From: a virus
Reading direction: 5' to 3' (one strand)
Length of the DNA stretch: 41,287 nt
IMG/VR virus record: IMGVR_UViG_3300044998_000448
Span: 1-41,287 of that record
The position numbers were made by a program, and so were the translations under genes. The notes under the pieces were generated by a model, which did not search any database, was not told where the DNA came from, and saw only the letters and a program-made list of their open reading frames with translations. Position 1 is the stretch's first letter; each line of letters opens with the position of its first letter. Shown one piece after another: positions 7,004 to 16,570 of the stretch.

Positions 7004-9124
7004 TTACGAAAGATTTACAAATTCAAGCAAAATTTTATCCTCTGCATCTAATGTATCATAAAAATTAATTACATTCGGTGAAACTTGCTCATAGGTAAAA
7101 TTAGGTACTTGTGTAATTCCATTGATATAAACCCTCAATGAACCCATTAACATAGAAGAACCAGATAGAACATATTGATTTCCAGTAAAACCACTTATAT
7201 CTAACAGGGTTGTAATGCTTTGACCTTGCTGAATACCAGCACCCCCGATAAAAATACCGTTTCTAAAAAATAGATAACCACCACCTACCAAAACTAAATC
7301 TAAATCTCTACCAACCTGACTACCAGCGTATATAATTGGATTTCTTAAGGTTAAACCCGTATTATCTAGGTAAAAATTCTCTTCACCTGTATTTGTATTT
7401 ATATTTCTAATAATCAATTTGTCAGAAGCGGTTATTCTCCCTGCTAAATTATTAGCAATCAAACCATAGTCTATTTTACTTCCAGTTGTTACTACCCTAC
7501 CAATAACCATCGGTTTTGTGTCAAACCAATCTCCCCACTTTTCAGAATTAAAAGAAATATTTGAATCGTTTTTTATACTCTGACCTAAAAAGTCAGTTAA
7601 AACAAAACTAGAATTATCTATTCTTTGTTTGTTACTAATAATTAATTCAAAATCATCAGGGTTTTCATAACTAAAAGAATACTCTAATAATGTAGCATCA
7701 ATAAAATATCCCTCACCACTATCTATTGTTAGTTGTCCACCCAATTCTAATTGGTCAATAAAAGATTGATATTCTTTTAATGCTAAAAAGTTGACCGCAT
7801 TTATTGTAATTTCATATCTAGGTACAGATAATTTAGCAAGCATCTTTACTGAATCATTATACAATTCTTTCCCTTGCTGTTCTATCTCTTGTGGTGTCAT
7901 TATATCTGTTACAATAATGTTTTCGTTTTTATAAGTATTTTCAAAGATAAAATTACTTAATTCTAAACGATATGCACTTGGGAAATTAATAGGATTATCA
8001 ATAGATAAATCATTATTTATTGTAACAATAATACTTAATAAATTATTAATTTCACCCTCTTTTACTGCTATAAGATTATTTTGATTATTAATTGTATTTG
8101 TTATAGATAGAATCTGTGCATCAACATCAGTGGTGTCTAATCCCTGCTGTAATCTAACTGCCCTTACTTGCTCTAACGCTGTTTTGTTTGCAAGATATTC
8201 TTCTAATTCTGCCTTCAATACGAGTAATTCATTTTGCTTTATATTTAAATTAGTTACATGAACACTATATACAGGAATATAAGAATTTACTTTTGCTTCC
8301 CAAGCATCTATTAAAGAAATTAAATTGGGACTCATCCAATTTGTATTCTTATAATATGTAAAATTATAAATTGCATTTGTACCCAAAGGATTAACACCAC
8401 GAATATCTAAATCACCCCCACCGTAACAATACATACAAGTTGTAATTTCCTCGCTAACTTGAACAGATGATTTACTCTTAATGAGATTTTCAAAAGATAA
8501 AAATATATCTGTTTCTGTAATCTGTTTTTGAGAAGAAATTGCCGATATTTTCTTATTCATTATATCAAAATAAAATATACAATCATAAGCACGGGAAGCA
8601 TCGGTAGTTATAAAATTATAATAATTATTATCAGAAATATCAAAACTTCTGTATATATTATACAAATCTTCATCTACCACTCCGACCCCCCAAGCGGGAT
8701 TATCACGCAGTATCTTTCCCACTATGGTATCAGAATCACTAGGATTCTCTGGATTAAACAGTCTAAATGTTCCACTCAATAAAATTATCTTTTTATTAAT
8801 CAATTCTGTTTCATAACTGTAACAAGTAACACTTTTAATTGGGACACTTCCATCAAATTCATCTTCTACTTCTACGATAATAAAATATCCCAAGTTTTCT
8901 ATTTTTACCAATCTTTTACTCTCAACATAATCGAATGCTTCTATATATTGATTATCTATAAATTTTGGTATTTTAAAACTAAATTCACTTTGGGCATTCC
9001 ATCTCAAAGATAATTTAGTATCATAAATCATATTAATAGAATATAATTCATCTTGATTAGGATTACATAAAGTGAAAGAAGGTCTTTCTTGATAATTGAA
9101 ATAATCAAATTGAAAAACTCCCAT
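7004..9124 (-). CDS. Tail-associated (Tal / prophage endopeptidase-like) tip protein
   Basis: This 706-aa protein probably forms the hub that closes the tail tube below Dit. Residues about 1-270 fit the gp27-like Tal platform: FTLCNPNQDELYSI, LRWNAQSEFSFKIP, an ENLGYFIIVEVEDE turn and CYSYETELINKK. Residues about 285-375 are helical and coiled-coil-like (NKTALEQVRAVRLQQ, NNLIAVKEGEINN). A further platform part follows (QLELGGQLTIDS to about 510), and the last 190 residues are beta-rich with Gly repeats and a final VYINGITQVPNF module. I see no catalytic peptidase or lysozyme motif. The AGGTGG ribosome site is 6 bp from the ATG. It follows dit by 2 bp. Confidence 0.75.
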   Translation of the reverse strand: MGVFQFDYFNYQERPSFTLCNPNQDELYSINMIYDTKLSLRWNAQSEFSFKIPKFIDNQYIEAFDYVESKRLVKIENLGYFIIVEVEDEFDGSVPIKSVTCYSYETELINKKIILLSGTFRLFNPENPSDSDTIVGKILRDNPAWGVGVVDEDLYNIYRSFDISDNNYYNFITTDASRAYDCIFYFDIMNKKISAISSQKQITETDIFLSFENLIKSKSSVQVSEEITTCMYCYGGGDLDIRGVNPLGTNAIYNFTYYKNTNWMSPNLISLIDAWEAKVNSYIPVYSVHVTNLNIKQNELLVLKAELEEYLANKTALEQVRAVRLQQGLDTTDVDAQILSITNTINNQNNLIAVKEGEINNLLSIIVTINNDLSIDNPINFPSAYRLELSNFIFENTYKNENIIVTDIMTPQEIEQQGKELYNDSVKMLAKLSVPRYEITINAVNFLALKEYQSFIDQLELGGQLTIDSGEGYFIDATLLEYSFSYENPDDFELIISNKQRIDNSSFVLTDFLGQSIKNDSNISFNSEKWGDWFDTKPMVIGRVVTTGSKIDYGLIANNLAGRITASDKLIIRNINTNTGEENFYLDNTGLTLRNPIIYAGSQVGRDLDLVLVGGGYLFFRNGIFIGGAGIQQGQSITTLLDISGFTGNQYVLSGSSMLMGSLRVYINGITQVPNFTYEQVSPNVINFYDTLDAEDKILLEFVNLS

Positions 9125-9126
9125 AA

Positions 9127-9921
9127 TTAACCACCTAATCTTCTAGCAAACTGATAACTCATGGATATAGAAGTAATGTTTCCCTGAAAAATCAAACGAT
9201 TTCCCATCGGAATAAGTCTTAAAAAGTTTTTATTGAAATTTTTTAATCTTTTAAAACCACTGTTTGAAGTAATAATTCCTAACTCATTATCAACAATAAT
9301 GTTTTCATAAGGATTTAAATCTGTAAACTGAAAGATACGATTATTGTCTGAAACATTTATAATTCTCGCTAAACCATTTGTAACACCATTCATATTGATT
9401 GTTATTTGAGGATATAAGTATCCCTGATAATGAGAATCATTATAAAAATCAGTAGTAGAATCTACATAAGAACCAGAAAAAGTATATAAAATAGTTTGAG
9501 GATAAGTCCAAGCAAATTGACTATCGCAAATAGCAGTGGCACTAAAACCGTACAATAAATTACCCGCTTTTAGTATTGTGGGGTTAGTAAAAATACAATT
9601 AAAATAAATGCTGGACATATCTCCCTGTGTTATAACTAACTTTCGATATACATTACTTCCAAATAACCAGTTTTGAATACCACTTGCATCCTCTGCTGAT
9701 ATTTCATTTTTAGAAAAAAAAGAAACATCAAAACTTAATTTTGAATCAAAAGTTACACCATAAAAATAAGGTTTTGGCTTTCTGTAAATATAACTCTCTA
9801 ATATGCTCACATTCCCACTGCCATTTCCTGAAATCATACCAGTATTTGTAGAAGCAATTTCTAATCCATATAATTCGGAAGGTTGTCCACCATAAGTAAA
9901 ACTTCTTGAATAAAATCCCAT
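9127..9921 (-). CDS. Distal tail protein (Dit)
   Basis: Dit forms the hexameric ring that joins the tail tube to the tip. The N-terminus GFYSRSFTYGGQPSELYGL is typical of the family. Residues 1 to about 130 form the ring domain (KLVITQGD, FSATAICDSQFAW) and the rest a beta-sandwich ending in a short basic tail. I place the start at 9921, where GGAGG lies 5 bp upstream; the in-frame ATG at 9933 overlaps that site. The gene lies directly between the tape measure and the Tal-like gene. A strong hairpin (9941-9974) sits just before its ribosome site. Confidence 0.82.
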   Translation of the reverse strand: MGFYSRSFTYGGQPSELYGLEIASTNTGMISGNGSGNVSILESYIYRKPKPYFYGVTFDSKLSFDVSFFSKNEISAEDASGIQNWLFGSNVYRKLVITQGDMSSIYFNCIFTNPTILKAGNLLYGFSATAICDSQFAWTYPQTILYTFSGSYVDSTTDFYNDSHYQGYLYPQITINMNGVTNGLARIINVSDNNRIFQFTDLNPYENIIVDNELGIITSNSGFKRLKNFNKNFLRLIPMGNRLIFQGNITSISMSYQFARRLGG

Positions 9922-9940
9922 ATTAACCTCCATATATTAA

Positions 9941-9974
9941 GGAAGAATGTATCCTATAAAGGATACATTCTTCC
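9941..9974 (-). promoter_or_regulatory. 14-bp perfect hairpin across the tape-measure stop codon
   Basis: The arm GGAAGAATGTATCC (9941-9954), loop TATAAA and arm GGATACATTCTTCC (9961-9974) form a perfect stem. The right arm encodes the last tape-measure residues and the loop holds the rest of the stop. The minus-strand downstream sequence is TTAATATATGGAGG, so there is no U-tract. The Dit ribosome site follows 10 nt later. A stabiliser, processing site or translational regulator is likelier than a classical terminator. Confidence 0.75.
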
Positions 9975-12900
9975 ATTTCTAATATATCCCCTTTGAGATA
10001 ATGTTTTTGTAATTTGACTGACAATTTCATTAGAAAATCGCTTCAAATCTCCAATTACATTTTTATCAACATTACCCTCAACATTGATTAGTTTATCTAC
10101 CTGAATAGTAGGCATATTACTGACATTATTTGTATATTGAGATGTATAAACTTTTCCAATAATACGCTTCATGTCTAATTCGTTGAGTACCATTTCACCC
10201 TTAATAAGTTTTGCTAAAACTTCTCCACTGGGGGTAGTTACTCCACCTACCTGACCTGATAAAACCCCCGAATGATGAAATTCGGGTACTCCACCAATGG
10301 CATAATCTTTACCATAAATGGCTTTCAGGAGATTTCCATATTTTTGCAATGCTTTATACGCTTCATTCCAAGCATTTGTTACATCTTGGTCAATTCCAGT
10401 ACCGTATAATTTATTCCAATTTAATAATTCCTGATATAGAGAAGGTGCTTTTTCGGCAACCCTTCTCAATGCTTCTTGTGCTACTAAACCAGATTTATTC
10501 AAAAATTCATCAATTGCATCCATCTTTTCTTTCCAGAGATTTTTTTCACTTTCAGCACTTTCTATCTGTGAATTTATTCGTTCTTCATATAATTGATATT
10601 CTCTATCAAGTGCTTCTTTTTGAAGTTTATAACTTCTATCTCTCTGGGCTTTCTCTAAATCTTTCTGTGCCTTATCTAAATCTTCTAGTAGTTTTAATTT
10701 CTTTGCTTTGGCTTCTTCACTATTATCTAAATCAAGTAAGGTAATTTCATTTTGTATCTTGGAAATATCTTTATTTTTCTCTTGGATTCTTTCCTGATAC
10801 TCTAATTCTTCCTTTTGAGTATCGAGCATTTCTTTTCTTTGACTAACTATTTCTTTATAAGTAGATAACTGGTCTTTTAAGCCTTTTATTCTATCATCAA
10901 TAGTTTTTATTTCCTGCTGATATAATTCTTTTTCTTCTTTTTTTTGTTGTCTGATTAATTGAATAACATCATTATAAAGGTCTTTTGCTGAATAAGTTTC
11001 CTCTTTTTTAGCACCACCACCACCACCAGAACTAAAACCTTTAGGATAGTAACCACCTATTGGTTTTGGTGGTGAGGGCTTTGGAAGGGGTTTGCTCTGC
11101 ATCGCATAGGGGGAAGCACCTAAATCTCCCATCATACCGCCTTCTCTCCCCGACCTTCCAGAAACTTCATTGTATTCAATATTAAAGCGAATATAATAAT
11201 CACCAGCCACAGAAGCAACCCAAGCACTCAAATTCTCTAACTCTCGTTTTGCCAATTGGATATTTCCATTTGCAAATTCACCCAAAGCATAGTTTATTTT
11301 AGTTAATGCCTGCAAGGTGGCTACATCTACTAACCCCCATGCACTTGCAAGTTGATATGCCATCTGATAAGCGGCGGTTTGCATTTCGCCAGTTAATTCC
11401 ATCTGACCTATCCTCTGTAGCATCATATTAAATAAAATTTGCTTTGTAGCAATATCATATTGCCTTGCGTTTTCCTGTATAGCCCAATTTGTTTCTTCTA
11501 ATTGATAAGTTAAATTTTGAACTTCCCTTTGTTGTTCTAGTGTACTTGGGAAAGTCATAGCCTCTGCTATTCTAGCCCTTAATTCCTCTGCTTTGGCTTG
11601 TAACTCTGCTTGCTGGTCTGAATAACTTTGAATTACTTCCCCTAATCTCCCTGCAATAATTTCTTGCAAATCAGAAAACTCATTCTTTAATCCATAAACA
11701 GATTCAGCAGTTTCATCTACTAAATCTATCATACCATTAGCCCCTGCTACATCCATTTCATTGATTGCTTTTTGAATATTTAACATTTGTTCATATTCAA
11801 TCACAAGATTTTCAGAAGCCACTATCTTTTCAGCCAAAGCATCTCTTTGCGCTCTAATAATACCAAATTCATCTTTACCTTTAATAATTAACTCATCATA
11901 ATAAGCAAGTTGCTCTTTTGCACCCTCAAAAACAGTAGATATATCTCCATAGGTTGTAGTACCCAATGTTCTTTTCTGCTCCAAAAATGCTTTTGCTTCT
12001 TCATAAGCAAATTTATTTTTCATAATAAACTGCTCTGCTTGAACTTCTTGCTGTTTTTTAATCCATTCAACATTTTTAGCAATGGCATCTGTATTATTGT
12101 TAATTGCATCGGAATATATATCTATACCGTTTTTTAAAGCACCATACTTTGTATTTAAAATAGTCTGAATATCTAAAAGTCTGGTAATTGTATAAATATT
12201 TTTATCTTTTTTATTTGCTAAATATTCATACTCATCAGCAAGATTCTTTAATTCGTTTTGATTTTCATCAAATACTGCTTTTGATTTCTCAAATGCCTGA
12301 TAAGTATCCACAACACTCTTGTTTAATTCTTTAAATGCCATTACTGCACCAATAATGGCAATCCCAACCAGTCCACCAGTAATAGCAGTACTTAAAGCCG
12401 TAGCAGTGGCAGTAGCAACTCCCATAGAAACAACTAGGGCATCTATGGCAGAAGTTAATATTGGAATAGTAACAATCATTTTACTACCAATTACTGCCGA
12501 CAAAGCCACAAAAGCAATATTTAAAACTCCAACATTTTCGACAATTCCCAGAATAACAGAACCTATATCGAGTAAATTTTTTGTAAAATCACTACTGATA
12601 AAACTTGACATCAAACTTTCCCAAGATGCTCTAAATTTATTGGCTTTTGCTTCTATACTATCCATATAGATACCATATCTTTCCATAGCCAATCCTGCAC
12701 TGTCAAGCATGGTTTCTTGAAAGCCTAATGCCATATTATAATTTTGCAAAAGGGACAATAATGTATTCTGCTGTCTAACACCAGCCATAGCCTTTAATAT
12801 GCTTGCTCTTTGAACTTCACCTATTTTATCCCATTTTTTACCTAATTCATCAAGTACTTCACCAAAAGGTCTAAATGATGTTCTATCGGCATTCATAATC

Positions 12901-13967
12901 TCTATTCCAACGGATTTCAGGGCTTTTTCAACATTATTAATACCCATTCCAAATTCATCTAAACCACCTTTTTGAATGTCCTGATACCTAGCGAAAATGG
13001 TTTTGAATGCTTCACCAACTGTTTCGGCACTTCTTCTGGTAACCGATGATACCGTAGCAATATAAGAAACCAATTCATCAAATTCTACTTTTGCCTGCCT
13101 AGCACTGCTGGATGAACGCTGTAATGCAAGGGCTAATTCAGATACACTCGTAGCACTTTCATTATCTACTGCTACCATTTTATCTATTGAAACAGTAACT
13201 TCTTTTACGGACATTCCAAAACCATTCATAATAGAAGTAAGATATTCGGTAGCCTCTGCTGAACTCATGTTAGCCAACTTGGACATTACCATTGAATTTT
13301 GAATAAGTGCAGTGGTATCTTCTACGGATTTACCTTGTCTTTGCCATTCCAAAGCCCCCTGTGCAACCTCTAATGTGGTTGCACCCAATTGCTTTGCCAA
13401 TCTATTATAACCCTCACCTAAAGCATTAACTTTTTGCTCGGAAAAACCAGTAACAATTTGTGTATCTGTAAGAACCTTATTCAATTCTCTTACATATTCT
13501 GAACCTTCTCTTAATTGTCTTAACGTACCATAAATAGCAGTTGTACCTAAAGCCCAAATTGCTACTTTTTTAATAGCATTATCTAAAAGGCTAATAAAAC
13601 TCTCACCTTCTCTATCCATTAGTTTCATTTCAGAAGTAACTTCTGTTATTTTCGTTCTTAAATTATCTAATTCTAACCTGACTTGTTTGGCAGAAATTTC
13701 ACCCTTTCCAAAACTTTGAATTGCTTCTTCATAAATCTTTGCCTGCTTTATAACATCAAAGTTTTCAAATGCGGGGGCTTTGGTTGCCTTTAATTTTCGG
13801 AGAGAATTTTCAAATAACTGAACCTGTCTATCAATCTCTTCTTGGTCAAATTTTATTGGTAATTTAACAGGTTTAACAACCTTTCTTATTTTGTCTAATT
13901 GCTTATTTACATCCGATATATCTAATTGCACTTTTGCAAGGATAGTATACTTATTTGTAGTAGCCAT
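9954..13967 (-). CDS. Tape measure protein (TP901 type)
   Basis: At 1337 aa this is the longest gene in the window. It sets tail length and may help DNA entry. Residues about 145-400 carry the TP901-type core (ATTLEVAQGALEWQRQG, GEAFKTIFARYQDIQKGG, FGEVLDELGKKW, KAMAGVRQQNTLLSLLQNY). Residues about 465-545 are strongly hydrophobic, with several possible membrane-spanning segments. Residues about 985-1170 are a long charged coiled coil. At roughly 0.15 nm per residue, the rule known for siphophages, the tail would be near 200 nm. The start follows GAGAGGA by 6 bp. I see no lysozyme or peptidase motif. The stop codon is inside a strong hairpin. Confidence 0.93.
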   Translation of the reverse strand: MATTNKYTILAKVQLDISDVNKQLDKIRKVVKPVKLPIKFDQEEIDRQVQLFENSLRKLKATKAPAFENFDVIKQAKIYEEAIQSFGKGEISAKQVRLELDNLRTKITEVTSEMKLMDREGESFISLLDNAIKKVAIWALGTTAIYGTLRQLREGSEYVRELNKVLTDTQIVTGFSEQKVNALGEGYNRLAKQLGATTLEVAQGALEWQRQGKSVEDTTALIQNSMVMSKLANMSSAEATEYLTSIMNGFGMSVKEVTVSIDKMVAVDNESATSVSELALALQRSSSSARQAKVEFDELVSYIATVSSVTRRSAETVGEAFKTIFARYQDIQKGGLDEFGMGINNVEKALKSVGIEIMNADRTSFRPFGEVLDELGKKWDKIGEVQRASILKAMAGVRQQNTLLSLLQNYNMALGFQETMLDSAGLAMERYGIYMDSIEAKANKFRASWESLMSSFISSDFTKNLLDIGSVILGIVENVGVLNIAFVALSAVIGSKMIVTIPILTSAIDALVVSMGVATATATALSTAITGGLVGIAIIGAVMAFKELNKSVVDTYQAFEKSKAVFDENQNELKNLADEYEYLANKKDKNIYTITRLLDIQTILNTKYGALKNGIDIYSDAINNNTDAIAKNVEWIKKQQEVQAEQFIMKNKFAYEEAKAFLEQKRTLGTTTYGDISTVFEGAKEQLAYYDELIIKGKDEFGIIRAQRDALAEKIVASENLVIEYEQMLNIQKAINEMDVAGANGMIDLVDETAESVYGLKNEFSDLQEIIAGRLGEVIQSYSDQQAELQAKAEELRARIAEAMTFPSTLEQQREVQNLTYQLEETNWAIQENARQYDIATKQILFNMMLQRIGQMELTGEMQTAAYQMAYQLASAWGLVDVATLQALTKINYALGEFANGNIQLAKRELENLSAWVASVAGDYYIRFNIEYNEVSGRSGREGGMMGDLGASPYAMQSKPLPKPSPPKPIGGYYPKGFSSGGGGGAKKEETYSAKDLYNDVIQLIRQQKKEEKELYQQEIKTIDDRIKGLKDQLSTYKEIVSQRKEMLDTQKEELEYQERIQEKNKDISKIQNEITLLDLDNSEEAKAKKLKLLEDLDKAQKDLEKAQRDRSYKLQKEALDREYQLYEERINSQIESAESEKNLWKEKMDAIDEFLNKSGLVAQEALRRVAEKAPSLYQELLNWNKLYGTGIDQDVTNAWNEAYKALQKYGNLLKAIYGKDYAIGGVPEFHHSGVLSGQVGGVTTPSGEVLAKLIKGEMVLNELDMKRIIGKVYTSQYTNNVSNMPTIQVDKLINVEGNVDKNVIGDLKRFSNEIVSQITKTLSQRGYIRNGRMYPL

Positions 13968-13995
13968 ATATTTATCCTCTCTTTTTTATATAAAT

Positions 13996-15003
13996 TTATT
14001 CAATTTTTATTCCAAACATCCCCTCTATTTCATTAATGGAATTATCTTTCAGATAATTGCTGGTAGTTGTTAAATCAGAATGATTTGCAAGTAATTTTAA
14101 TTTCTCAATAGGAAATCCAGAAATACCTAATTTTTTACAAACATAATGGCTACCATCTGAATAATTTTGCAAAGCGGAATGTCGAATAGAATGAACATTA
14201 AAATTTGTAAATTCTCCATCTCTTTCTTTTAATATTTCTTTCATTTTTAAAAACCATCTATAAACATCATGTTCTCTCGCTGGTCTTTTAAATCTTGTTT
14301 GGGGTATAGGAACTGCCCACAAAGAATCTACATCATCCTTTCCTCTGGCAATTAACCATTTTTTAACTGCATCTTTTGTTCTGTCAAAATAAAGTAATGA
14401 AAAAACTTTTTTTCTTTTACCAACCACTTTATTTGTATTATTTCTTTCAAATGAAAATGAATCTTTTCTCACTTGTAATACTTCATTTCTTCTACCAGCA
14501 CTATCATAAAGCATTGCTAAAAATGCACTTTCTTGATATTCCCCTCTTTCTTCCAATTTTTTCATAATATATGAAATATCTTCATCTTTCAGGAAATGTA
14601 TTTCACGCCTTTTTTCTTTTGAATCCAAACTCTTCAATCTTCTAGCCACATTTGCTTCAAAATTTCCATAATCTTCTTGATTTTCTTCTGCAAAATATAA
14701 TAATGACCTTACAACCGAAATAAAGCGATTATGCCTAGAATTTGAAACATTATTATTATAAGTAAGAAACAAAGAAAAATCTCTTAATTGTTTTTTATTT
14801 ACATCTAAAACATAAATATTGTTTTCATATTTATATAAATAACATAAAAAAGCCCTTATATCTGCTTTATATTGGGTTATAGTACCATTAGATTTTTTTC
14901 TTTGCTTTAATTCAAGTAAGTAATCATTCATAATAGATTTATTTTTTTCATTTACTTTTTCCCAAATTTCCTTATCAAACATTTCATTATAAACATTTCT
15001 CAT
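13996..15003 (-). CDS. Tyrosine recombinase / integrase family
   Basis: A site-specific DNA recombinase of 335 aa. Residues about 22-115 form a SAM-like core-binding domain. The catalytic domain retains every expected residue: Arg171 (DSAGRR), Lys196 (GKRKK), His271 and Arg274 (HSIRH), His308 (LANHSD) and the nucleophile Tyr317 (SNYL). It should therefore be active. Its ATG overlaps the upstream RuvC-like gene's stop (ATGA), giving coupled translation. The setting, between holin and tape measure, is not the usual one for a lysogeny integrase, and no non-coding attachment site is adjacent. Integration, dimer resolution or mobility of this gene pair are all possible. Confidence 0.85.
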   Translation of the reverse strand: MRNVYNEMFDKEIWEKVNEKNKSIMNDYLLELKQRKKSNGTITQYKADIRAFLCYLYKYENNIYVLDVNKKQLRDFSLFLTYNNNVSNSRHNRFISVVRSLLYFAEENQEDYGNFEANVARRLKSLDSKEKRREIHFLKDEDISYIMKKLEERGEYQESAFLAMLYDSAGRRNEVLQVRKDSFSFERNNTNKVVGKRKKVFSLLYFDRTKDAVKKWLIARGKDDVDSLWAVPIPQTRFKRPAREHDVYRWFLKMKEILKERDGEFTNFNVHSIRHSALQNYSDGSHYVCKKLGISGFPIEKLKLLANHSDLTTTSNYLKDNSINEIEGMFGIKIE

Positions 15004-15455
15004 TTTATATCCCTGTCCTTAATAAATGTTAATCCAATTGCTATCGCATCACTTTCATCTAAATTGTTTATTTCTATTTCTGGAAATTTATTTTTTATAA
15101 TCCGATAAACTTCTTCTTTTTTGGAATTACCTTTTCCCGTAATAATTTTTTTTATGGTAGAAGGACTATAAAAAATAAAATTATATTCTTTTATATTATA
15201 AAAAAGCATTCCCTGTAAACGATATAGCACTTCTGTTGAAGTATTATATCTATAAAATCCCGATTCAAAAACAATTATATCTGGATTTTTCTCAAAAATA
15301 TAATTCTTTATTTTATCGGTCAGGTAAAACATTCTGCAAAATTGGTCTTTTTTTATTTTCTTTGTATCAATTGAAAATACATCACATAATTTTTTATTTT
15401 CAAAATATGATATTCCTGTATTACTTAAAGATAGGTCTATTCCTATTATCTTCAT
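15000..15455 (-). CDS. RuvC-like Holliday-junction resolvase
   Basis: An RNase H-fold nuclease of 151 aa, expected to cut four-way DNA junctions and resolve branched replication products before packaging. The acidic residues expected for RuvC are visible: Asp7 (GIDLSLSNTG), Glu64 (VFESGF) and Asp133/Asp136 (LDESDAIAIG). The basic segment TIKKIITGKGNSKKEEV matches the conserved DNA-contacting region. AAGGAAA lies 5 bp before the ATG. It overlaps the tyrosine recombinase by 4 bp and follows a terminator, so the two form a small recombination cassette inside the tail operon. Exact substrate is inferred. Confidence 0.82.
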   Translation of the reverse strand: MKIIGIDLSLSNTGISYFENKKLCDVFSIDTKKIKKDQFCRMFYLTDKIKNYIFEKNPDIIVFESGFYRYNTSTEVLYRLQGMLFYNIKEYNFIFYSPSTIKKIITGKGNSKKEEVYRIIKNKFPEIEINNLDESDAIAIGLTFIKDRDIK

Positions 15456-15477
15456 AGTATTTCCTTAAATGACAAAA

Positions 15478-15510
15478 AAAAAGGGATTGTTTTTTATAAC
15501 AATCCCTTTT
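15478..15510 (-). terminator. Leftward terminator after the holin gene
   Basis: A 9-bp stem (GGGATTGTT 15483-15491 with AACAATCCC 15498-15506) and 6-nt loop are followed on the minus strand by a run of nine T. It lies between the holin stop and the RuvC-like gene, so at least part of the late transcript may end here. Confidence 0.85.
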
Positions 15511-15515
15511 ATCTT

Positions 15516-15881
15516 TTATTCTTCTTCTTTAATTCTCATTTTTTCTTTAGTAAGATTATCAAATACTGCTCTTTCAATCTCTTTATAGATAATCTCTGGG
15601 TCAATTTTGATACCCTGTTTTTCAAGTTGAAGTTTTATATAATCAAACGCATACTGCCTTTTATCAGTAATATAACCCGCAAGGTTAGCCTGTTCAGCCG
15701 ATTTAACAGCCGAATCAGCAAGGAAGGAGATAATGTAGGCTAAATCAGGTCTTTCATTTTTTATCTTTGCTTCAAGTAAGCGAATCTGCTGAACAATATA
15801 GCCAGCAATCAAGGCTACCAACGGGGGTAATACAATTTCTAAAAATCTTTGTGCAAAGGCACTCCAAAATTCTAAATCCAT
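15516..15881 (-). CDS. Holin, LLH family-like
   Basis: Likely forms the membrane lesion that frees the endolysin. The 121-aa protein has one N-terminal membrane segment (about residues 12-33, FLEIVLPPLVALIAGYIV) followed by an amphipathic helix. The C-terminal part has the LLH-type pattern ADSAVKSAEQANLAGYITDKRQYA and ends IYKEIERAVFDN. AAGGAG lies 6 bp before the ATG. It is separated from the endolysin by the whole tail-gene cluster and followed by a terminator. The family match rests on my recognition of the AVxxAEQ pattern. Confidence 0.78.
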   Translation of the reverse strand: MDLEFWSAFAQRFLEIVLPPLVALIAGYIVQQIRLLEAKIKNERPDLAYIISFLADSAVKSAEQANLAGYITDKRQYAFDYIKLQLEKQGIKIDPEIIYKEIERAVFDNLTKEKMRIKEEE

Positions 15882-15891
15882 TTTCTACTCC

Positions 15892-16371
15892 TTATTCTTT
15901 TTTGAATTTAAGTTTTCTTTTTCTAAAATACTTTTCGATATATTTCTCAAATCTACCAGAATCCAATTGAGAAACTGTTTCCTCATAATAATTACCCCAT
16001 TCTCTTCTTGGAAACATATTACCTTGTTTTCCTTCCAAAATAATTTCTTCTAGTAATTCTCTAATATCTCTTAAAACCCAATAATAACTTCCATGAATAA
16101 AAGCATCTGGGTCGTGATTCATAAAATAAGGATATGAAAACAACATTAATTCATTGCTTAACAAATCGTTACTAACTTGTTCTATTTTAAAAGAACCCAA
16201 TAAACCACCATTCTCACCTTGTCGTTCATAAACAACAGGAGTATAGTTTGCATAAATATTAATTTCTACATTTTTTTCATGTAAATCTTTTACATCTTTC
16301 ATTGTATCCATTAAAGAACCTTTTAAATCTGCCATAAGCATAGAGATTAATGTGCTTTCATTATCTATCAT
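15892..16371 (-). CDS. Hypothetical phage protein, 159 aa
   Basis: No confident function. The N-terminal third looks helical and is followed by YTPVVYERQGENGGLLGSFKIE, a pattern I associate with uncharacterised phage structural proteins (a Y-x-P-x-x-Y-x-R turn before a Gly-rich loop). The C-terminus is basic (FRKRKLKFKKE). AGAGGAA precedes the ATG by 6 bp. It sits between the small zinc-ribbon gene and the holin in the segment joining the major tail protein to the tape measure, so a tail-assembly role is possible. Confidence 0.5.
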   Translation of the reverse strand: MIDNESTLISMLMADLKGSLMDTMKDVKDLHEKNVEINIYANYTPVVYERQGENGGLLGSFKIEQVSNDLLSNELMLFSYPYFMNHDPDAFIHGSYYWVLRDIRELLEEIILEGKQGNMFPRREWGNYYEETVSQLDSGRFEKYIEKYFRKRKLKFKKE

Positions 16372-16373
16372 AA

Positions 16374-16568
16374 TTATTCCTCTCTATCTATCTTGTTTTT
16401 TCTTTTATCTTTTATGGTTTCTTTGTAATAACAATCCATACACTTATGATATTTGTTAGAAAAAACAATACCATCTTTTTCTTCTGAAATTTCAATTAAA
16501 TAATAATTTTTAGACTTGCAATCAGGACAAACACGATTCAGTCGCTTAATGATTTTTTCCTTTTTCAT
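16374..16568 (-). CDS. Small zinc-ribbon protein, 64 aa
   Basis: The paired CPDC (Cys14, Cys17) and CMDC (Cys43, Cys46) knuckles, 25 residues apart, are typical of a single zinc ribbon. Both ends are strongly basic (KKEKIIKRLNR; KDKRKNK), which suggests nucleic-acid contact. It starts two bases after the preceding gene's stop and has only a weak ribosome site, so coupling is likely. It lies in the -1 frame relative to that gene, but a TGA blocks a frameshift fusion. Function unknown. Confidence 0.6.
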   Translation of the reverse strand: MKKEKIIKRLNRVCPDCKSKNYYLIEISEEKDGIVFSNKYHKCMDCYYKETIKDKRKNKIDREE

Positions 16569-16570
16569 AT

